DNA of 64,000 bases from Paenibacillus tengchongensis (GTDB lineage: Bacteria; Bacillota; Bacilli; Paenibacillales; Paenibacillaceae): contig NZ_WACP01000013.1 in assembly GCF_008973665.1 (NCBI RefSeq), positions 124,001 to 188,000 on the forward strand, read 5' to 3'. The translations under genes and the position numbers were made by a program. Of the stretch, positions 25,558-34,098 are shown piece by piece. Within the stretch, counting starts at the first letter, position 1. Each line of letters starts with the position of its first letter. The notes beneath the pieces were generated by a model. That model was not told the DNA's origin and ran no database searches. It saw nothing but the letters and a program-made list of their open reading frames with translations.

Positions 25558-26406
25558 ACTGATCAGCCTACCTGCACGCCAATCCTTTTTTCTTACCGTG
25601 ACGACGCCATAGTCTACCAGGAAGCGGGCTCCGGTGAATATGAGCGGAGCATGTTTGGCGCGTATGTGCTGTTCCCTTACCCGGATGAGGAGCGGTTCAA
25701 GAATCACCGGTTCTACAAAAGCATTGAGCTATTGAACATCGGCGCTTTGCCGTTCCTGCCGAATGCGACAAGCCTGGTGGAGCAATTCCTGGAGGAGATT
25801 ATTCAGGATAGTCCGGAACGGGCTTATGAGCGCTCCACCCGTCCACGGGGGACGAAGGAATACTATGCCAACCAGCTGGCAGGCAAGAATGTGCTGGTCG
25901 GTTCGGTTCGCGGACCCGGGCAGGTGGAGGTGGCGCTGCAGCGGTCTTTTTACCATCTGCCGCTTAAGAATGTCTCGGATGTAAAGCTCCTCACGCAGAT
26001 CGAATATGTGGCCATGTGCCAGTCCCGGAAGAAGTTTATTGATCCGGCGAGAACGGGCATTCACTGGGTAGGCAAAGTGGCGGATTGGAAGATAGTGCGG
26101 CGGAAGGAGATCAAGGAGGTTCCTTGCCGTCCGGGTACCGAAGAAGAGCTGTATGTGCGGTTTACGGTGGAGGCCTGGCAGCGGCTAGCGGCCCCTATCG
26201 CCCTTGGAGGCCAAGGGATATACAAGGTTCTCTACACGAGTAAGTATATCCTGGACCGGGCACTCGAAATTGCCGAGCTCCGGCTGGAAACAGAGGATGC
26301 ACTGCGGGAATGGCGCGAGAAGCGCCGCAGGGACCGGGTGCAGGTGAAGCTGGATCATGCGGAGTATGTGGATTTGGGCAGGGTGGTCGAGGTGAGGAAT
26401 GTGTAG
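25558..26406 (+). pseudogene. 3' remnant of a DUF2357-type nuclease gene
   Basis: The frame is open from 25558, and protein-like sequence begins near 25594 with YRDDAIVYQE, SMFGAYVLFPYPDEERFKNHRFYKSIE, LPNATSLVEQFLEEII. This is the C-terminal part of DUF2357/McrC-like restriction nucleases with a fused ~100-residue tail ending LGRVVEVRNV. There is no start codon or ribosome site before the homology; the first ATG (25651) is inside the conserved core. It is GC-richer than the cassette at 19-24 kb, so it belongs to a different, older system. Its last 33 bp recur at 28166-28198. Confidence 0.7.
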
Positions 26407-26500
26407 CTTTAGCTTTTTTAGAACCAGAAATAACGTTTGAATTAATGAGATATGCTTGATATGTATGGAATATTTAGTTATTATTGAATTAACAATTATG

Positions 26501-26514
26501 TTAAGTTGACTTAA
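26501..26514. promoter_or_regulatory. Palindrome upstream of XRE gene
   Basis: TTAAGTTGACTTAA, a perfect 14-bp palindrome, with further GTTAAC-like half sites alongside. It lies 87 bp before the XRE start, with a TATAAT at about 26535. It is a probable autoregulatory operator. Confidence 0.5.
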
Positions 26515-26600
26515 ATGTTAACTTATTCTCAGCGTATAATTTCCTCTTTCCTGGAGGGGAATAATGTTGATATTCAATTGAATGAAGGGAGCTGAGAAAG

Positions 26601-27035
26601 ATGATTAAAAACGAGACAGCTTACCAAAAAGCACAGGAAAAGTTAAAGCAAGATAAAGACTTTATCCTCCGGGAAAAAATGAGATTTACAGAAATGGGTC
26701 TGACAAATGAGCAGATCGAAATGGCGATTGAACCACTGTTATCTTTTCATGAGCAATTAAAGGAAGAAGTTGAGTATTATGAGAAGATAAAGAGGGGTTC
26801 CTTTAATCCTATTTATAAATTTACTGATATAGGAAAAAACCTGATTGCTTTTAGAATATACATTAATATGACGCAAGCGGAGTTAGCTAGAAGGTTAGAG
26901 GTTTCGGAGGCACAGGTTTCCCGGGATGAACGAAACGAGTATTATGGTGCCACTGCAGAAAAAATCGAAGCTGTTATGAATGCCATGGGAATGAGGGCAA
27001 CCATAAAGATTGAAGATGCCGGATTAGGAGCATAA
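26601..27035 (+). CDS. XRE-family regulator with helical N-terminus
   Basis: 144 residues. The first ~75 are charged, probably coiled helices (AQEKLKQDKDFILREKMRF...QIEMAIEPLLSFHEQLKEEVEYYEKI). The C-terminal half is a helix-turn-helix: IGKNLIAFRIYINMTQAELARRLEVSEAQVSRDERNEYYGATAEKIEAVMNAMG. The layout is like antitoxins that bind a toxin with the N-terminal part, but no toxin gene is adjacent. Start ATG 26601 follows GAAGGGAG. The palindrome at 26501 suggests autoregulation. Confidence 0.82.
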   Translation: MIKNETAYQKAQEKLKQDKDFILREKMRFTEMGLTNEQIEMAIEPLLSFHEQLKEEVEYYEKIKRGSFNPIYKFTDIGKNLIAFRIYINMTQAELARRLEVSEAQVSRDERNEYYGATAEKIEAVMNAMGMRATIKIEDAGLGA

Positions 27036-27120
27036 ATTAATCTGTACCGTCGATATCTTGGAGACCATGTATCCTATGGTCCTTCCACTACTACCCAATC
27101 ACAATCCGCACACTATAAAA

Positions 27121-27343
27121 GCTCAAAGCGCCAAGTATCCCATGCCGGCGTTTTGAGCTTATTTTCTTCTGAAGGACTTTTCCCAGTCGGTGCTTACTTC
27201 GGCTCTGGTCGGAAATTGCTCCTGCTTGGAGATTTATGCTTCCGTCGCAATACTTTCACCATGTTCGTTCGGGGTGATTTCAGCGATGATGGAACCTGTA
27301 AGACACATTCGTAAGGATGAGCAAGATGATAATGCCAAGCGGC
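27121..27343 (+). repeat. Dispersed hairpin repeat, copy 1
   Basis: Opens with a hairpin GCTCAAAGCGCC / GGCGTTTTGAGC (27121-27132/27147-27158) and TTATTTTCTTCT, so it can terminate the XRE transcript. After a variable 60 bp, a ~110-bp block (27231-27343, from GATTTATGCTTC to CCAAGCGGC) matches 39905-40017. Stem bases differ between copies but pairing is kept. This also accounts for the gene-free stretch 27036-27424. Confidence 0.72.
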
Positions 27344-27424
27344 TTCGCGTGAAGAGACCCGGCTATCCTATCCTTCGAGAAGGACTACGCCCCTACATAT
27401 AATCCCGGTGGTGAACCATGAACC

Positions 27425-27853
27425 ATGGATACATTCAGATACACAGCAACCGATGAAACCTTCGACTTACTGGATTTTCACGATGCGGTTATAGATAGCA
27501 TTCAAGTATCGGACCATGAAATCGTTGTAGAGCTCGAGGCGGTTAACATACTTGCGGGTCATCCGCTTAACCCTTATTCTGTAGCTAAAAGTACAGATTA
27601 CTGCAGGCTGATATTTGCCCATCCATCCCTCAGTCATGCAACTCTATTTCAGGAAGAGAAGCCTCACCGGCGAATGGAGTGCACTGACTTGCAAGACATG
27701 GAGATTCTCCAATTCGAGCGGAGAGAACAAGAAGAGTGCTATCTATACATAATCTTGGGTCTGGATAGCCACTTCTGTAAATGGGTCATCCAAGCCAAAG
27801 GCTTCTCTCTCCACTGGAGTGAGTTTAATGGAGACGCCTGGTTTGTTGATTAG
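27425..27853 (+). CDS. Hypothetical protein
   Basis: 142-residue soluble acidic protein, MDTFRYTATDETFDLLDFHDAVIDSIQV..., rich in His/Asp/Trp. The opening LLDFHDAxIxSI pattern (a His-Asp in the first strand) recurs in small proteins found near polymorphic-toxin and defence loci. I cannot assign a family. The nearest upstream purine-rich site is GGTGGTG before ATG 27425. It is flanked by a repeat element and convergent with the next small gene. Confidence 0.6.
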   Translation: MDTFRYTATDETFDLLDFHDAVIDSIQVSDHEIVVELEAVNILAGHPLNPYSVAKSTDYCRLIFAHPSLSHATLFQEEKPHRRMECTDLQDMEILQFERREQEECYLYIILGLDSHFCKWVIQAKGFSLHWSEFNGDAWFVD

Positions 27854-27881
27854 CGAGATAGTCAGCACACGGGCCACGTTC

Positions 27882-28124
27882 TCAAATGAGGGCCCGATAG
27901 CTTTTCCTCAATTCGATCGTTATTTTTTGCTGCCCAGTATGATACACGATATTGTTGTTTCTGCACTTAAGCAGTTCCCGAGTTGCTTCGTCAGGATCTT
28001 GAATGGCCTTAATTAGAGCGACTTCATCCACATATTGCGTGTTATCCTTGGTGTGGGATTTCAAAATCTCAAGCAGAACATATTGGTCAGGGTAAGTATT
28101 TCGAACCTCTTGCCATTGCATCAT
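27882..28124 (-). CDS. Small conserved hypothetical (MQWQEVR family)
   Basis: 80 residues starting MMQWQEVRNTYPDQYVLLEILKSH. I recall similar short proteins, (M)QWQEIRxxYPxQWLLxEAI, in cyanobacteria and Firmicutes, usually just before an aspartic protease-like gene; no such partner follows here. ATG 28124 has GAGGTG five bases upstream; a GTG at 28130 is too close to it. It is possibly an orphaned half of a small two-gene module. Confidence 0.62.
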   Translation of the reverse strand: MMQWQEVRNTYPDQYVLLEILKSHTKDNTQYVDEVALIKAIQDPDEATRELLKCRNNNIVYHTGQQKITIELRKSYRALI

Positions 28125-28165
28125 AAACACCTCACTATAGGTAGTTCATAATCCCATTGTACATA

Positions 28166-28198
28166 TTGGGCAGAGTGGTTGAGGTGAGGAATGTATAG
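28166..28198 (+). repeat. Copy of the 3' tip of the DUF2357 remnant
   Basis: 33 bp from TTGGGCAGAGTGGTT to the stop TAG, encoding LGRVVEVRNV-stop, match 26374-26406 at 30 positions. All three differences are in the third codon position, so the copy once coded for the same tail. Confidence 0.65.
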
Positions 28199-28233
28199 GA
28201 AGAATAGAATTGAAGACAGGGCTCTGTTTTACG

Positions 28234-28410
28234 TTGTAAAACATTGTCATCGTGGTATAATGAACTCAGAAACAGCGTACAATGGCAAAGAGAGCCGTGC
28301 GGCTAACACGACTCTCTGCGCGGGTAGCCGCTTTTAAGGGCGGAGGCTTAAAAGGTTTATCCATCGAAATAGGACCGCTACCTTTGACCGGGGCGGCCTA
28401 TTTCTTTTTG
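28234..28410 (+). ncRNA. Antisense antitoxin RNA, TA copy B (with promoter)
   Basis: Promoter TTGTAA (28234-28239), 16 bp, TATAAT (28256-28261) with TGG extension; RNA start near 28268. Body sequence CAGAAACAGCGTACAATGGC, AGAGCCGTG...CACGACTCT hairpin and AGCCGCTTTTAAGGGCGG as in the other copies. Terminator GAAATAGGACCGC / GCGGCCTATTTC then TTTTTG. In this copy the terminator stem carries paired changes relative to A and D (GG/CC in place of GA/TC), keeping the fold. Confidence 0.73.
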
Positions 28411-28481
28411 TGGAAAGATAGAATCAACACAACCAGAGTCGCAAACGAAATCATTAGCGTCAATGCTTGGTATACTTCCAC
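28398..28481 (-). CDS. Holin-like type I toxin peptide, copy B
   Basis: 27-codon Hol_Tox-type membrane peptide. Start GTG 28481 with an excellent GGGAGGTG eight bases upstream; the ATG of GTGATGCCT is only two bases from that site and is rejected. The sequence opens (V)EVYQALTLMISF and has a hydrophobic core ending HKKK. The body is more diverged (ISFATLVVLIL) than copies A and D, while the first residues and the Lys tail are kept. The minus-strand -10 TATAAT lies at 28547-28552. The antisense RNA covers its 3' end. Confidence 0.78.
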   Translation of the reverse strand: MEVYQALTLMISFATLVVLILSFHKKK

Positions 28482-28644
28482 AGGCATCACCTCCCTTCAA
28501 GGGAGATTAGCCGACCGCCCATATAAGCCTATCTATTGCTTCTGCGATTATAACATGGATGGAAAATTTTGAATACTTGGCAATTGCAAGCTCGAATAAA
28601 TAAGATTGAGCACGTTATACATAAGCAGATAGGAAGTGACCCCA

Positions 28645-29442
28645 TTGGACAAACAAGCAAAGAAGATCTTAATGAACACCTTCTGGACCTCAGCCGGCTG
28701 GAAGAGCAGTCCGGATGCTTTTGCCGGGGAGCCCTTCGAGTATGCCAAAAGCAAGGGCTTAATGTTCGATCCGGTCACCATTACCCATGACGAGATCATT
28801 AAGCGGCTGCATGAGCTGCATCAGGTTATTAGCAAGGAGCGGGTAGCTGCCGCTTTCCTGCACAGTCTCTCTACCAAGAAAGTCCATTTGCGGAGCGCCC
28901 TGTCCAGTTGGGCTCTGACTTCCGGGTTGCCTGCGCATAGCTATGGGGAGCGGAGTACAGTCCGGCCGAATTACAGCAGCTGCGGAGATTGTAATGCTTA
29001 CGGGTTGATGGCGGACCAGGAATATATCGAAGAGGATTTGAATGTGCTAAATTTCGAACGGGTGAAATGGGGCGGGATTCGCCTGAACTGGCTGCTGTAC
29101 TGCTGGCTGGACCTTGAATTGTTCAGTAAAGAGAAAGCACCCGATTGTACCGCAGAGGATACTGCCATACTTTCGGGAATGCTCGAAGCGGTTCGTGATT
29201 GTAGTGCGGATGATGAGAGTGCGCGGATGCTGGAGAAGCGTTGGAAGAACGTGCTTCCTTCCAGTAAGAATGAGCGGGATGTGATTATGGAGATCTGGGG
29301 CTATGCCGGATTGCTGGTACCGCAGGACACCCCCCGGAAGCGCAGAGGCGGAAGCTCTGACTTTAACTCCGTGGCGGAGTGGCAGGGCAATGACGGATAT
29401 TCTCAGGAGACGCTGGAGTTTTATTTCGGTGCGTTCTTATAG
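28645..29442 (+). CDS. Hypothetical protein
   Basis: 265 residues from TTG 28645, eight bases after AGGAAG; a GTG at 28636 would overlap that site. Mixed alpha/beta, soluble, with a Cys pair in NYSSCGDCNAYG (about residue 114-118) that could bind metal, and a Trp-rich middle (KWGGIRLNWLLYCWLDLELF). No family recognised. It stands alone, with a strong terminator shortly after the stop. GC content matches the housekeeping genes, so it is probably core Paenibacillus rather than transferred. Confidence 0.7.
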   Translation: MDKQAKKILMNTFWTSAGWKSSPDAFAGEPFEYAKSKGLMFDPVTITHDEIIKRLHELHQVISKERVAAAFLHSLSTKKVHLRSALSSWALTSGLPAHSYGERSTVRPNYSSCGDCNAYGLMADQEYIEEDLNVLNFERVKWGGIRLNWLLYCWLDLELFSKEKAPDCTAEDTAILSGMLEAVRDCSADDESARMLEKRWKNVLPSSKNERDVIMEIWGYAGLLVPQDTPRKRRGGSSDFNSVAEWQGNDGYSQETLEFYFGAFL

Positions 29443-29479
29443 GTGACTTGAGATAAGAATACAATATTTCGGTGCGTTG

Positions 29480-29506
29480 ACCTTCCCTTAACCGGAAGGT
29501 TTTTTG
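29480..29506 (+). terminator. Rho-independent terminator
   Basis: ACCTTCC (29480-29486) pairs with GGAAGGT (29494-29500), followed by TTTTTG. Confidence 0.85.
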
Positions 29507-29624
29507 TGTGAAATTAGTACTAATAGAACCTCACATAATTGCCGAAATATAGGTATGTTCACTGGAAAATAAGGTTTCTTCGAAGACATACATCATGCTG
29601 CCAGCGCAAATGGAGGGGCCGTTC

Positions 29625-32600
29625 ATGTCAGCCCATATTTATTCTTTCGTTTTGTTTATTGCTTTTGCCATCTATTTTATTTTAGGAATATATACGTTGT
29701 CGATCAACGCACGCAGCAAGCCGAACCGTCTCTTTTTTGCAGCCTGCCTGTCTCTTGCGGTGTGGGCCTTTTGTTTCTCGGTGGCCAATTCGGCGCAGGA
29801 TTATGAGACCGCCCTCTTGTGGCGCAGATGGACTTCTCTCGGCTGGGGGACCGTATACAGCTTACTGCTGCATTTCTTTCTGATTGTGACAGAACGGACC
29901 AGCCTGTTGAAGAGGAAATGGATCTATGTGCTGCTGTACCTTCCGGCAGTGGTGAACGTTGTCGCCTTTGGCTACAGCGATACCGCAAGGGAACAGTATA
30001 AGCTGGTAAATACTCCAGTGGGTTGGGTGAATGTATCGGCGAACGGCTGGGGGGATGTGTACTTCAACCTGTATTATATTCTGTTCACGCTGGCAGGCTT
30101 GCTGCTGCTCTGGCAGTGGGGGAAGAAATCGGACGACCGCTTAAAGAAGAAGCAGGCTTATCTCTTTATGTTCACCTATACGGCGGCCATGATTCTGGGG
30201 ACGTTAACCGATGTGGTCGTAAATGCATATACATCCTATAAAATTCCGCAAATGGCGCCTATCATTGTGCTTTTACCTACAACCGCTATTTTCTATGCGA
30301 TTAAACGGTACGGGCTCATGGGTCAGGGGAAGAGTGGCCGGGCTGAACCGGGGAAGATCCTCAGCGAAGTCAACATGGAAAGATTCATTAAGATTATGTC
30401 CTTCGTGTATGTCATCGGGGGAATGCTGCATTTTGCAGCCCAGTATTTCTTCAATCAGCAGCTTCCGCATATCGACTCTGTATTATTGTTCAGTCTGTTC
30501 TTTTTTGCTATCGGCGCAATGTTGGCCGTGATCCGGCTCCTCCCGCTCAAAGCGGATGTGAAAGAATACATGTTTATTCTTATCATGCTGGTATCTATTC
30601 TGCTGATCGCCATAAATTTTATTACTTCTGCAAGCATTACCGTATGGGCTGCGCCGTTCATTATTGTGATGCTGTCCGTGCTGTTTAATAACCGGCTGCT
30701 GATCCTCTGGATAGGGCTGTCTATTCTGGCTGTGCAGGTCTACATTTGGTTGAGAGTGCCGCAAGCCCTGGTCCTGGTTGACGGATCGGATTATCTTGCG
30801 AGAATTGGTATCTTCAGTATCACCCTCTGGCTGGCCTACTTCGTCAACCGGGTGTATATCCAGCGTCTGGAGGAGAATGAAGCGCAAATCCGGTTTCAGA
30901 AGATGGTCTCGCAGATTTCCGGTGACTTTGTTAAGGTGACAGAAGCCGATCTGGATGACAAAATCAATGAGCTGTTAGCGCTGTGCGGGGCGCATTTTCA
31001 GGTAAACCGGACGTTCTTCGTCAGTTTAACTGGACAGCAGAAAGCCTATGAATGGTGCAGCGAAGGTGTTGCATCCGCGATTGACATTATTCCCAGGCTG
31101 ACCGGGGATGCCTTCCCCTGGTGGATGAACGAGACCCTGCAGACAGGCTTGGTCAATGTAACGGATGTGGACAGACTGCCGCCGGAAGCCGGCGCTGAAC
31201 AAGAGCTGTTCAAAGCGCATCAGATGAAGTCGCTGATCTCCGTGTCGGTAAGCAATAAAGGCAAGAATCTGGGCTATTTGTTCCTGGCAACAGTCAAGAC
31301 AGTCAAGGCCTTGGGGCCGAACCACCAGGAGCTGCTGAGAATTCTCGCCAATCTGCTGTCAGATGCGCTGGTCAGAGTGGAAGCGGAGCAGGAAATCAGC
31401 TACATGGCGTATTATGATGCTTTGACGGAGGTCCCGAACCATACGTTGTTTAAGAAGCAGCTGGAACAGTCGGTTCAATCTGCGGCGGGGACGGATCAGC
31501 ACATTGGCGTTCTTTTCATTGATCTGGATGCTTTCAAAACAGTAAATGATACGATAGGGCACCTCGGAGGAGACGAGATGCTGAGACAGGTGGCAGCCAG
31601 AATATCCGGGTGTCTACGTGACCAGGATATGGTCTCGCGGTTTGGCGGGGATGAATTTCTGATCAAGCTGGCCGGGATCAATCGTGTAGAAGATATCAGG
31701 GAGCTTACGGAAGCGATCATGAAGTCGATTGCCCGGCCTATGATTGTCAAAGGCCAGGAATTCATCATTACGGCCAGTGCGGGGATCGCCGTATATCCTG
31801 AAGATGGTGAGAGTACGGAGCAATTGATCAAGAATGCCGACCTGGCGATGTATGCTTCCAAGGACCAAGGAAAGAACCAGTTCACCCTGTGCTCCCCGGC
31901 GATCAAAGAAGCCGCGCTCCAAAAAACGCAGCTGACCAATAGTCTCTACCGGGCGCTGGAAAGAAATGAGCTGGTGCTCTGCTACCAGCCGCAGGTCAGT
32001 GTAGCCACCAGACAAATCGTGGGCTTTGAGGCGTTGGTCCGCTGGAACCACCCGGAGCTTGGGCTGATTTCCCCGGCTGTATTTATTCCCTTGGCGGAGC
32101 AGAACGGGCTGATTATCCCGATTGGCCAGTGGGTGCTGGAGACCGCATGCCGGCAGCTCAAGGAGTGGCAGAAGCGGGGGCTGACCGGTGTACGCATGGC
32201 CGTGAACCTGTCCATCATCCAGTTCCAGGACCGGAATCTGCTGAGCATTGTGGACCGGACCATTCGTGAGACCGGCCTGAAGCCAGAGCACCTGGAGCTG
32301 GAAATCACCGAAAGCACGGCAGCGGAGGGCGAAGACTATATGATCCAGGTGCTTCACGAACTGAAGGGGCTGGGCGTGAGCATCTCCATTGATGATTTTG
32401 GCTCCGGGTACTCTTCCTTAAGCCGACTGAAGACCATGCCTGTCGACCGGATCAAAATTGACATGCAATTTGTACGCGGCATAGCCACAGGCAACGACGA
32501 TGAAGCTATTGCCAAGACGATCATTCAGCTGGCCAAGAACCTGAGGCTCCGGGTGATTGCCGAAGGCGTTGAAACCGAGGAGCAGTTCGGGCTCTTCAAT

Positions 32601-32708
32601 AAGTATCAGTGCGATGAGATCCAGGGGTATTATTTCTATAAGCCGCTGCCGGCTGCGGAGATTGAGGCGATACTGCGCAGCGAAGCCCATTATAACTTTT
32701 ACCTTTAA
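29625..32708 (+). CDS. Membrane GGDEF-EAL c-di-GMP enzyme
   Basis: 1027 residues. The N-terminus holds about 8 membrane helices of the 7TM-histidine-kinase-like sensor type, then four to five further helices (about 245-420), a GAF-like domain (~430-590), GGDEF (~595-760) and EAL (~775-1020). The diguanylate cyclase site RFGGDEF is intact, with an RDQD inhibitory site five residues before it. The phosphodiesterase residues are all present: FEALVRW, VNLSIIQF, LEITES, DDFGSGYSSL, DRIKID, EGVET and QGYYFYKPLP. The enzyme can thus both make and break c-di-GMP in response to an extracytoplasmic or GAF signal. ATG 29625 follows GGAGGGG. Confidence 0.93.
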   Translation: MSAHIYSFVLFIAFAIYFILGIYTLSINARSKPNRLFFAACLSLAVWAFCFSVANSAQDYETALLWRRWTSLGWGTVYSLLLHFFLIVTERTSLLKRKWIYVLLYLPAVVNVVAFGYSDTAREQYKLVNTPVGWVNVSANGWGDVYFNLYYILFTLAGLLLLWQWGKKSDDRLKKKQAYLFMFTYTAAMILGTLTDVVVNAYTSYKIPQMAPIIVLLPTTAIFYAIKRYGLMGQGKSGRAEPGKILSEVNMERFIKIMSFVYVIGGMLHFAAQYFFNQQLPHIDSVLLFSLFFFAIGAMLAVIRLLPLKADVKEYMFILIMLVSILLIAINFITSASITVWAAPFIIVMLSVLFNNRLLILWIGLSILAVQVYIWLRVPQALVLVDGSDYLARIGIFSITLWLAYFVNRVYIQRLEENEAQIRFQKMVSQISGDFVKVTEADLDDKINELLALCGAHFQVNRTFFVSLTGQQKAYEWCSEGVASAIDIIPRLTGDAFPWWMNETLQTGLVNVTDVDRLPPEAGAEQELFKAHQMKSLISVSVSNKGKNLGYLFLATVKTVKALGPNHQELLRILANLLSDALVRVEAEQEISYMAYYDALTEVPNHTLFKKQLEQSVQSAAGTDQHIGVLFIDLDAFKTVNDTIGHLGGDEMLRQVAARISGCLRDQDMVSRFGGDEFLIKLAGINRVEDIRELTEAIMKSIARPMIVKGQEFIITASAGIAVYPEDGESTEQLIKNADLAMYASKDQGKNQFTLCSPAIKEAALQKTQLTNSLYRALERNELVLCYQPQVSVATRQIVGFEALVRWNHPELGLISPAVFIPLAEQNGLIIPIGQWVLETACRQLKEWQKRGLTGVRMAVNLSIIQFQDRNLLSIVDRTIRETGLKPEHLELEITESTAAEGEDYMIQVLHELKGLGVSISIDDFGSGYSSLSRLKTMPVDRIKIDMQFVRGIATGNDDEAIAKTIIQLAKNLRLRVIAEGVETEEQFGLFNKYQCDEIQGYYFYKPLPAAEIEAILRSEAHYNFYL

Positions 32709-32804
32709 CCAGGTATTACTTTTTGGTGTTATGTAGACAGTAGTCCTCCATGCTAGAATCAAAGCATTCCAGCAAGTTACGAGTCAGATTGAGGAGGATT
32801 ACAT

Positions 32805-33962
32805 ATGTGCAACAGATTTCAAATCGTAGGCAGCCTGCTGCGTCCGTCCAATTTATTAGAGTATAAACATCAGATTGAGCACCGCGATGATATCCGTTAT
32901 CCTTTTTACCAGGAATTTCAGGGGTATGAGCAGTGTGAAGCTGAGGCCATCCAGTCCGTAGTCGATAAAGAAATTAACAATGGGTTGTCTGTTCTTACGG
33001 ATGGGGAGTATTCAAAATCGATGTGGCATCTGGACTTTGTCTGGGGCTTCCAGGGGATCGAGCGGTATATCGCGGATCATGGGTATTTCTTCAGAGATAC
33101 CGACGGAGCCTCCAAATACGAGACCCGAAAAGATATCGGACTGCGCATTACAGGTGAATTGAGCGGGAAGAACCATCATTTTATTGACGTATATAAGAAG
33201 CTTCAAGCTTCGGCCGGCGACCGTGAAACCAAGCTGTGCGTGCCTTCTCCGTCCCATATCTTTGGCGAGCTGTCCTGGTCGGATAACATTGGCGGCACAG
33301 AAGCTGTCTATAAGGACAGACATGAGCTTAAAGCGGGTTTGGTTAAGGCTTATCAGGAGTTTGTAACGGATTTTGCCGCTGCCGGCGGACAAATTCTGCA
33401 ATTCGACGATTGCTTATGGGAGCTGTTCGCCGATGATAACCCGAACTCTCCCTATACCGGCGAGCATATTAACCAAGAGGAAGTCCAGGCGCTGGCGGCA
33501 GAATTTATCGATATTAACAATACCATCATTGATTACGGTCACAGCTTGGGCCTCAAAATGTGGACGCATAACTGCCGCGGCAATTATGATTCCCGCAATA
33601 TGGGCGGCGGCTCCTATGCCAAAATCGCCAATCTGTTCTTGAAGCAGCTTAAATATGACCGCTTCTTCCTGGAATGGGATGATGAGCGTGCGGGCTCGCT
33701 TGAGGCGCTGGCGGTATTCAAAGACCGGCCGGAAACGGAGATTGTCCTTGGCTTGCTGTCTTCCAAAACCAATACGCTTGACGATGAAGCCCGTGTCGTC
33801 CGGATGCTGGATGAAGCCTCGAAGATTATTGATAAGGACCGGTTATTGCTGTCACATCAATGCGGCTTTGCGTCCTGTGACGGAGGCAACGAGTTAACGG
33901 AAGAGGAGCAGTGGGCGAAGATTAAGCAGGGGCAGGAGATTGCCCGGCAGTACTGGGGATAA
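32805..33962 (+). CDS. YxjG/YxjH-like B12-independent methionine synthase
   Basis: 385-residue single-domain protein like the C-terminal catalytic half of MetE. It would transfer a methyl group to homocysteine to form methionine, with zinc activating the thiol. The zinc ligands are visible: His and Cys in WTHNCRGN, Glu in FLEWDDE and Cys in LSHQCGFAS. The N-terminus IVGSLLRPSNLLEYKHQ and VLTDGEYSKSMW are typical of the YxjG/YxjH branch of Bacillus. Start ATG 32805 after GAGGAGGATTACAT. Monocistronic, with a terminator behind it. No T-box or SAM riboswitch is seen in the 96 bp before it. Confidence 0.88.
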   Translation: MCNRFQIVGSLLRPSNLLEYKHQIEHRDDIRYPFYQEFQGYEQCEAEAIQSVVDKEINNGLSVLTDGEYSKSMWHLDFVWGFQGIERYIADHGYFFRDTDGASKYETRKDIGLRITGELSGKNHHFIDVYKKLQASAGDRETKLCVPSPSHIFGELSWSDNIGGTEAVYKDRHELKAGLVKAYQEFVTDFAAAGGQILQFDDCLWELFADDNPNSPYTGEHINQEEVQALAAEFIDINNTIIDYGHSLGLKMWTHNCRGNYDSRNMGGGSYAKIANLFLKQLKYDRFFLEWDDERAGSLEALAVFKDRPETEIVLGLLSSKTNTLDDEARVVRMLDEASKIIDKDRLLLSHQCGFASCDGGNELTEEEQWAKIKQGQEIARQYWG

Positions 33963-33982
33963 TATTGAACTTGGTTAAAGAG

Positions 33983-34009
33983 GGGGCCGTGCCCCTTCTT
34001 TTTTATTTT
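33983..34009 (+). terminator. Rho-independent terminator
   Basis: GGGGC-CGT-GCCCC (33983-33995) followed by TTCTTTTTTATTTTT, ending the methionine synthase transcript. Confidence 0.8.
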
Positions 34010-34098
34010 TAACAATCAGCAGTCATAGAATTTTCACTCGTGCATAAGAACGTTTGTGCTACAATGGGCTTTGTGAATAAATGGAAAGCGGTGGGTCT

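Noticed and set aside
30483..32357. Long antisense frames inside the GGDEF-EAL gene
   Set aside because: They are shadows of a gene whose plus-strand translation has complete catalytic motifs.
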